Shown here: piece after piece, positions 58,686-64,000 of the stretch
How positions within the stretch are numbered: the first letter of the stretch is position 1
Layout of the letters: each line of letters opens with the position of its first letter
DNA from: Palsa-504 sp963744005
GTDB taxonomy: Bacteria > Actinomycetota > Actinomycetes > Streptosporangiales > Streptosporangiaceae
Assembly: GCA_963744005.1 (NCBI GenBank)
Contig: CAVURU010000003.1
Span: 62,001 to 126,000, forward strand
Length of the DNA stretch: 64,000 nucleotides
Direction: 5' to 3'
Notes under the pieces: model-generated
The model's input: the letters and a program-made list of their open reading frames with translations, nothing else
Database searches by the model: none
Told to the model about the DNA's origin: nothing
Position numbers and translations under genes: made by a program

Positions 58686-60530
58686 TCACTCCTCGAACCG
58701 GCCGCCCAGGTACCGGGCCAGGAAGCGCTCGGCCGCGGCGTAGAACTTCAGCCGGTTCTCCGGCTTGGCGAAGCCGTGGCCCTCGTCGGGGAACAGCATG
58801 TACTCGTGGTCGATCCCGGCTTCCTCGAGCGCGGCCACGATCTGCTCGGACTCGGCCTGCTTGACCCGCGGGTCGTTGGCGCCCTGGGCGATCAGCAGCG
58901 GGATGCGGATGTCCCGGGCCCGGGACAGCGGCGACCGGGACCACAGGAACTCCTGGTCGGTCTCCGGGTTTCCGACCCGCTTGTACAGCTCGGCCTTGGC
59001 CGGCTTCCAGTACGGCGGGATCGATTCCAGCAGCGTCTTGAGGTTCGACGGGCCGACGATGTCCACCGCGCAGCGGAACACATCCGGGGTGAACGCCGCC
59101 CCGACCAGCGCGGCGTAGCCGCCGTAGGAACCGCCGTAGATCGCCACCCGGTCCGGGTCGGCCCAGCCCTGGCCGGTCACGTAGCCCACCGCGTCGATCA
59201 GGTCGTCGTGCATCTTGGCGCCCCACTCGCGGTCGCCGGCGTTGACGAACGCCTTGCCGTACCCGGTCGAACCGCGGTAGTTCACCTGGATGCACAGGTA
59301 GCCCCGGTTGGCCAGCCACTGCGCCTCCGGGTTCCACCCCCACACGTCCCGGACCGTCGGGCCGCCGTGCACGTTCAGCACGGCGGGCAGGCCGGCCCGG
59401 CCCTCGCCCGGCGGGAACGTCACGTACCCGTGCACCGTCAGCCCGTCCCGGGAGGTGAACGAGAACGGCTCCATCCGGGCCAGCTCGTACCGCGCCAGCT
59501 CGGGGCGGCTCTCGAACAGGAAGCGGCCGGCCCGGCTGGCCCGGTCGTAGGCGTAGTAGCGCACCGGGCTGGCGTCGTCGTCGAACGCGACCAGCCAGGT
59601 CTTCTCGGCCTCGTCCCGGTCGATCAGGCCCGGGTCGCCGGAGGCCAGCGCCCGGATCGCGTCCAGGTCAGGCTGCAGCGCCGGGTCCAGCACGTGGTAC
59701 TCGGCCCGGTCCTTGATCACCTCGGCGATCTGAGGCTCCCGGGTGTCCGGGTGCAAGATCGCGCCCGCCACGTCCGCCTCGGGGTCCTCCAGCAGCACCT
59801 GCTCCTCGCCCGAGGCCAGGTCGAGCCGGATCAGCCGGCCGGTGTTCACCCCGGCCGAGCTGATGACCAGCAGCGACTTCCCGTCCCCGGTGAAGGCCAG
59901 CACGTCGCTGGCCGCGGCGTCGTCGGCCGGGATCCGCAGCACCGTCCGCCAGTCCGAGTCGGCGTCGTCGCGGACGAGCACCTCGTAGCTGCCGTCCGGC
60001 ATCGGGGCGACCGCGCCGCGGACCACCATGTCCTGGTCGGCCAGCCAGTCCGCGTAGCCGGGGTTCTCGATCAGCTTGGTCAGCTCGCCGGTCGTCAGGT
60101 CCAGCCGGTACACGTCGTGCAGCTGCGGGTTGTCCCGGTTCAGCCCGACCAGCACCTCGTTGCGGTGGCTCTTGCGGGTGGCGATGATCCGGGCCTGGAT
60201 GCCCTCGAACGGGGTCAGGTCGCGGCGGGCCAGGGTCTGCATATCGACGTCGTACAGCCGCCAGTTCTCATCGCCCCCGGTGTCCTGCACGTACAGCAGG
60301 TGCCGGCCGTCCCGGGCCCACGCGTAGGCCCGGATGCCCCGGTCGGTGTCGTCGGTCACCACCGTGGCGGCGTCCCACTCCACCCCGGCCGCCCCGACCG
60401 GCGCGGCCCACACGTTGAGCACCCCATCGCGCGGCGCGATCCAGGCCAGCGTGGTGCCGTCGGGGGACAGGTGCGGGCTGACCCGCTCCGGGTTGCCGAA
60501 CAGTTCTGCGCGCGGGATGAGATCGACCAT
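58686..60530 (-). CDS. S9 family serine peptidase
   Basis: Prolyl oligopeptidase-type acylaminoacyl peptidase, 614 residues from ATG 60530. The N-terminal beta-propeller (about 1-350) has PD40-like repeats such as SPHLSPDGTTLAWIAPRDG. The C-terminal alpha/beta hydrolase has the nucleophile in YGGSYGGYAAL, Asp in QGANDPRVK and His in PDEGHGF. VLNVHGGPTVRDVWG forms the oxyanion region. No signal peptide, so likely cytoplasmic peptide turnover. Confidence 0.93.
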   Translation of the reverse strand: MVDLIPRAELFGNPERVSPHLSPDGTTLAWIAPRDGVLNVWAAPVGAAGVEWDAATVVTDDTDRGIRAYAWARDGRHLLYVQDTGGDENWRLYDVDMQTLARRDLTPFEGIQARIIATRKSHRNEVLVGLNRDNPQLHDVYRLDLTTGELTKLIENPGYADWLADQDMVVRGAVAPMPDGSYEVLVRDDADSDWRTVLRIPADDAAASDVLAFTGDGKSLLVISSAGVNTGRLIRLDLASGEEQVLLEDPEADVAGAILHPDTREPQIAEVIKDRAEYHVLDPALQPDLDAIRALASGDPGLIDRDEAEKTWLVAFDDDASPVRYYAYDRASRAGRFLFESRPELARYELARMEPFSFTSRDGLTVHGYVTFPPGEGRAGLPAVLNVHGGPTVRDVWGWNPEAQWLANRGYLCIQVNYRGSTGYGKAFVNAGDREWGAKMHDDLIDAVGYVTGQGWADPDRVAIYGGSYGGYAALVGAAFTPDVFRCAVDIVGPSNLKTLLESIPPYWKPAKAELYKRVGNPETDQEFLWSRSPLSRARDIRIPLLIAQGANDPRVKQAESEQIVAALEEAGIDHEYMLFPDEGHGFAKPENRLKFYAAAERFLARYLGGRFEE

Positions 60531-60715
60531 GGGCCCATGCCTACCACACCCCCCGGAGCCCCCCATCCGGCCCGATACCCCGGTTCGCCCACGGCGTACC
60601 AGGCGGCTGGCGCGGGCGGCACCCGCCCGCGCCAGAACCCGGCCGCCACCGCGCGATAACAGCCGCAGGGGAATCCGGCGATGACGGTGCGTCCGCCATC
60701 GGTTAGCTTTCTCAG

Positions 60716-63700
60716 GTGAGCGGTTTGCGGACGACGCTGGCCGGGCGGCTGGCCCGGCTGGGCTTCGCCGACGCCGCCCGGGCCGAACGTCTCCTTGCTG
60801 ACCTGGGCGGTCTCGACGACACCGGCCCGGAGGCAGAGCCGCGCGAAGACCCCCTGCTGACCGCGCTGGCCAACGCGGCCGATCCCGACCTGGCCCTGTC
60901 CGGGCTGGCCCGCATCTTCGGTTCCGCCAAAGACCCCCACGCCTTGCGCCAGCAGCTGCGCGACGAGCCGGAGTTCCGGGACCGGCTGACCACGGTGCTG
61001 GGCGTCAGCGCCGGCCTGGCCGACCACCTGACCCGCCACCCCGGGGACGGCCAGCTGCTCCGCGGCACGATGAGCCGCCCGGGCCCGGCCGAGCTGCGCG
61101 AGCTGATGCTGCAGGCCGTGGGGGCCAACCCGCGGCTGGCCGAGCCGGTAGCCGGACCGGTGCCGGAGGTGCCCGCGGGGCACCTGGGGCCGGTGGCCGC
61201 GCTGGCCGCTGCTTATCACCGGCGGCTGCTGCACCTGACCGCACGGGACGTGACCGGGGCCGCCTCCATGGAGCAGGTGGCCGAGGAACTGGCCGACATC
61301 GCGGCCGCCGTCCTGGAGGCGGCGCTGGCCGTGGCCCGGTCCGAGCTGCCCGCCGGGTCGGCGCCGTGCCGGCTGGCCGTGGTGGCCATGGGCAAGTGCG
61401 GGGCCCGCGAGCTGAACTACGCCAGCGACGTCGACGTCATCTTCGTCGCCGAGCCGGCCGCGGCCGCGAACGGCAACGGCTCGGGTCCCGGGACGGGCGA
61501 CGCCGAGGCGCTGGCCACGGCCGGCCGCCTGGCCGCGGGCATGATGGGCGTCTGCGCCCGGTCCACCCCGGAAGGCAGCATCTTCCCCGTCGACCCCAAC
61601 CTGCGGCCCGAGGGCCGCCAGGGCCCGCTGGTCCGCACCCTGGCCAGCCACCGCGCCTACTACGAGCGCTGGGCCAAGACCTGGGAGTTCCAGGCCCTGC
61701 TCAAGGCCCGGCCGGTGGCCGGCGACATGGCCCTGGGCCAGGCCTACGCGGACACCTTCGCCCCGCTCGTCTGGCAGGCCGCCCGCCGCGAGCACTTCGT
61801 CGAGGACACCCAGGCCATGCGCCGCCGGGTGGAGCAGTCGCTGCCCGCCCGGCAGGCCGGCCGCGAGCTCAAGCTCGGCCCCGGCGGGCTGCGCGACATT
61901 GAGTTCGCCGTCCAGCTGCTCCAGCTGGTGCACGGCCGTACCGACGAGACGCTGCGGCTGCCCGCCACGCTGCCCGCGCTGGCCGCGCTGGCCGCGGGCG
62001 GGTACGTGGGCCGCACCGACGCCGACGAGCTCGCCGACGCCTACCGCTTCCTGCGCTGTACCGAGCACCTGCTCCAGCTGTACCGGCTCAGCCGCACCCA
62101 CACCCTGCCCGAGGATCCCGCCGTACTTCGCCGGCTGGGCCGGGCGCTGCGGACTTTTGATCCGCCGAACGGGTCGTGGTTCCAGCCCCCGGCCGGTGCG
62201 AGCCGCTCCGACCCGGCCGCCGACTTCGACGCCGTGTGGCGGATGCACGCTCGCCTGGCCCGACGGCTGCACGAGAAGCTGTTCTACCGGCCGCTGCTGG
62301 ACGCGGTGGCCCGCCTCCCCACCGACGCCGCCCGGCTGACCCCGGCCGAGGCCCGGGACCGGCTCGAGGCCCTCGGCTACGCCGACCCGGCCGGGGCCCT
62401 GCGGCATATCGACGCACTGACCGCGGGCGTCTCGCGGCGGGCCGCCATCCAGCGCACCCTGCTGCCGGTGCTGCTCGGCTGGTTCGCCGACGCCGCCGAG
62501 CCGGACGCCGGGCTGCTGGCCTTCCGGCAGGTCAGCGAGGCGCTGGGGGAGAGCCCGTGGTACCTGCGGCTGCTGCGTGACGAGACCAAGGCGGCCGAGC
62601 GGATGGCGCACGTGCTGGCCTCCAGCCGCTATGCCACCGCCTTGCTGCTGCGCGCGCCGGACGCGGTCGCCATGTTCGGCGACGACGCCGAGCTGGCCCC
62701 GCGCAGCCCGGACGCGCTGAGCACCGAGATGATGGCGGCCGCCCAGCGGTACGAGGACGACGCCGAGGCCGCGGTGTCCGCGGTCCGCTCGGTCCGGCGC
62801 CGGGAACTGCTGCGCATCGCCTCGGCCGACGTGCTGGACGTGACGGGCGGCCTGGACGCCACCGCCGAGGCGCTGACCGAGGTGACCGGAGCCACCATCC
62901 AGGCCGCGCTGGCCGTGGCCCTGAAGAAGGTGTCGGCCGAGCTGCGCCGGCCGCTGCCGACCCGGTTCACGGTCATCGCCATGGGCCGGTTCGGCGGTCA
63001 CGAGTGCGGCTACGGCAGTGACGCCGACGTGCTGTTCGTGCACGACCCGATACCCGGCCAGCCCGAACGCGACGCGGCCGATGCCGCCCACGCGGTGGCC
63101 GTCGAGCTGCGGCGGCTGCTCGCCCTCCCGGTGCCCGACCCGGCCCTGGTGGTCGACGCCGACCTGCGGCCGGACGGCCGTCAGGGCCCGCTGGTGCGCA
63201 CCCTGACCGCCTACCGGAGCTACTACCGCGGCCGGTCCGCGGCGTGGGAGTCGCAGGCCCTGCTGCGGGCCGAGCCGGTGGCCGGGGACGAGGACCTGGG
63301 GACCAGGTTCATCCGGATGATCAGCGAGTTCCGCTACCCGCTGGGCGGCCTGGAACCGGCCGCCCTGCGCGAGATCCGGCGGATCAAGGCCCGGATGGAA
63401 TCCGAGCGGATCCCGCGCGGCGCGGACCGGGCCCTGCACGTGAAGCTGGGGCCTGGCGGCCTGTCCGACGTGGAGTGGACGATCCAGCTGCTGCAGCTGC
63501 AGCACGCCCACGCGGTCCCCGCGCTGCGCACCACCCGGACCACCGAGGCCATGGGCGCGGCGGTGGCCGACGGGCTGCTGCCGCCCGGTGACGCAGCCGC
63601 CCTGATGGAGGCCTGGCGGCTGGCCGCCCGGATCAGGAACGCGATCGTGCTGGTCCGCGGGCGGCCGGAGAACACCCTGCCGACCAAGCACGGCGAGCTG

Positions 63701-63820
63701 ACCGCGGTGGCCCGGCTGCTCGGCTACTCGCCCGGCGACGCCGCCCAGGCCCTGGACCAGGCCTGGCGCCGGGCCGGCCGCCGCGCCCGCTCCATCATGG
63801 AGCCGATGTTCTACGGCTGA
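60716..63820 (+). CDS. glnE: Glutamine synthetase adenylyltransferase / deadenylase
   Basis: Bifunctional enzyme that adenylylates and deadenylylates GlnA in response to nitrogen signals through PII. 1034 residues with two nucleotidyltransferase domains. The first has KCGARELNYASDVDVIFV (about 225-245) and the second GRFGGHECGYGSDADVLFVHDP (about 755-780). Each is followed by PVDPNLRPEGRQGPLVRT- or VDADLRPDGRQGPLVRT-type segments and a helical domain. GTG 60716. The S9 peptidase gene separates it from the glutamine synthetase paralog; the main GlnA1 target is not in the window. Confidence 0.96.
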   Translation: MSGLRTTLAGRLARLGFADAARAERLLADLGGLDDTGPEAEPREDPLLTALANAADPDLALSGLARIFGSAKDPHALRQQLRDEPEFRDRLTTVLGVSAGLADHLTRHPGDGQLLRGTMSRPGPAELRELMLQAVGANPRLAEPVAGPVPEVPAGHLGPVAALAAAYHRRLLHLTARDVTGAASMEQVAEELADIAAAVLEAALAVARSELPAGSAPCRLAVVAMGKCGARELNYASDVDVIFVAEPAAAANGNGSGPGTGDAEALATAGRLAAGMMGVCARSTPEGSIFPVDPNLRPEGRQGPLVRTLASHRAYYERWAKTWEFQALLKARPVAGDMALGQAYADTFAPLVWQAARREHFVEDTQAMRRRVEQSLPARQAGRELKLGPGGLRDIEFAVQLLQLVHGRTDETLRLPATLPALAALAAGGYVGRTDADELADAYRFLRCTEHLLQLYRLSRTHTLPEDPAVLRRLGRALRTFDPPNGSWFQPPAGASRSDPAADFDAVWRMHARLARRLHEKLFYRPLLDAVARLPTDAARLTPAEARDRLEALGYADPAGALRHIDALTAGVSRRAAIQRTLLPVLLGWFADAAEPDAGLLAFRQVSEALGESPWYLRLLRDETKAAERMAHVLASSRYATALLLRAPDAVAMFGDDAELAPRSPDALSTEMMAAAQRYEDDAEAAVSAVRSVRRRELLRIASADVLDVTGGLDATAEALTEVTGATIQAALAVALKKVSAELRRPLPTRFTVIAMGRFGGHECGYGSDADVLFVHDPIPGQPERDAADAAHAVAVELRRLLALPVPDPALVVDADLRPDGRQGPLVRTLTAYRSYYRGRSAAWESQALLRAEPVAGDEDLGTRFIRMISEFRYPLGGLEPAALREIRRIKARMESERIPRGADRALHVKLGPGGLSDVEWTIQLLQLQHAHAVPALRTTRTTEAMGAAVADGLLPPGDAAALMEAWRLAARIRNAIVLVRGRPENTLPTKHGELTAVARLLGYSPGDAAQALDQAWRRAGRRARSIMEPMFYG

Positions 63821-63829
63821 CCCGGGCGC

Positions 63830-64000
63830 TCAGGAGGCTGGAAGGCTCAAGATGCCGTTGGCCCGCAGCAGGCGCAGGGCGTCGACGGTGAGGAAGCCGC
63901 GCCACTCCCGCTCCGCGGCCGGGGACCAGGCCAGCCAGTTGAACATCCAGCCGCCGTCGTCGCGCTGGGCCCGGGCAAAGTGGTCCAGGTGGGCCTTGAT
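63830..64000 (-). CDS. C-terminal end of a conserved hypothetical protein
   Basis: Open from the window end for 56 residues to TGA at 63830: AHLDHFARAQRDDGGWMFNWLAWSP, then EWRGFLTVDALRLLRANG. The QxDDGGW-type motif recalls terpene-cyclase or prenyltransferase-like repeats (QW motif). The protein continues beyond the window. It converges on glnE with a nine-base gap. Confidence 0.65.
   Translation of the reverse strand: MKAHLDHFARAQRDDGGWMFNWLAWSPAAEREWRGFLTVDALRLLRANGILSLPAS

Noticed and set aside
60356..63691. 1111-residue minus-strand frame opposite glnE
   Set aside because: Gln/Gly/His/Ala/Arg-rich shadow of a high-GC coding strand; glnE motifs on the plus strand are decisive.

Overview
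The window is a high-GC chromosomal segment of an actinomycete. The evidence is the complete arginine operon argCJBDFRGH with an actinobacterial ArgR, an F420-linked reductase, an rrn operon with no spacer tRNA and a long 23S rRNA, and a chromosome-type order of pheST, arg, tyrS, rrn, TPR and HAD genes. A Streptosporangiales-like affiliation is a guess; no species is assigned.

Layout. 1-4911: the 3' part of a sensor histidine kinase, then pheS-pheT. 4912-11770: an accessory-looking stretch with an MFS transporter (frame-disrupted), a 1.24-kb tandem repeat, two tandem paralogous membrane GGDEF diguanylate cyclases and a small lipoprotein. 11772-20359: argC-argJ-argB-argD-argF-argR-argG-argH, preceded by two ARG boxes over a promoter. 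20398-22395: 3-methyladenine DNA glycosylase and tyrS. 22396-28771: rRNA leader with two good promoters, 16S, 23S, 5S and a terminator. 28816-34994: a disordered RG/SR-rich TPR protein with an acidic tail, a DUF1015 protein, a small TPR protein, a HAD-IIA phosphatase and an unknown gene. 35028-43573: thioesterase, methionine aminopeptidase, a small protein, two double-domain YbjQ-like proteins, an unknown protein, NpdG, an Lgt-family paralog, an LLM oxidoreductase and an enoyl-CoA hydratase. 43574-44088: an intergenic island with DnaA-box-like sites and a terminator. 44089-55277: PIG-L deacetylase, NUDIX hydrolase, panB, a serine hydrolase, a single-chain acyl-CoA carboxylase, and an MFS-TetR-DUF2891 operon with a candidate operator. 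55307-64000: NAD+ synthetase, a glutamine synthetase paralog, an S9 peptidase, glnE and a cut-off gene.

The most unusual element is the repeat at 6371-7611. Read on the minus strand it is 18 tandem minigenes. Each has a Shine-Dalgarno sequence (AAAGGA), 7-9 bases, an ATG and codons for the same heptapeptide MRDSNWG. Seventeen of the 18 then stop at the same codon, using all three stop codons between them. I know of no described system of this form. It sits beside an MFS transporter and two c-di-GMP synthases, but any functional link is inference.

Seven otherwise well conserved genes, including essential tyrS and argF, carry single-base-type frame breaks (eight in all). This pattern suggests residual assembly errors rather than real gene decay.
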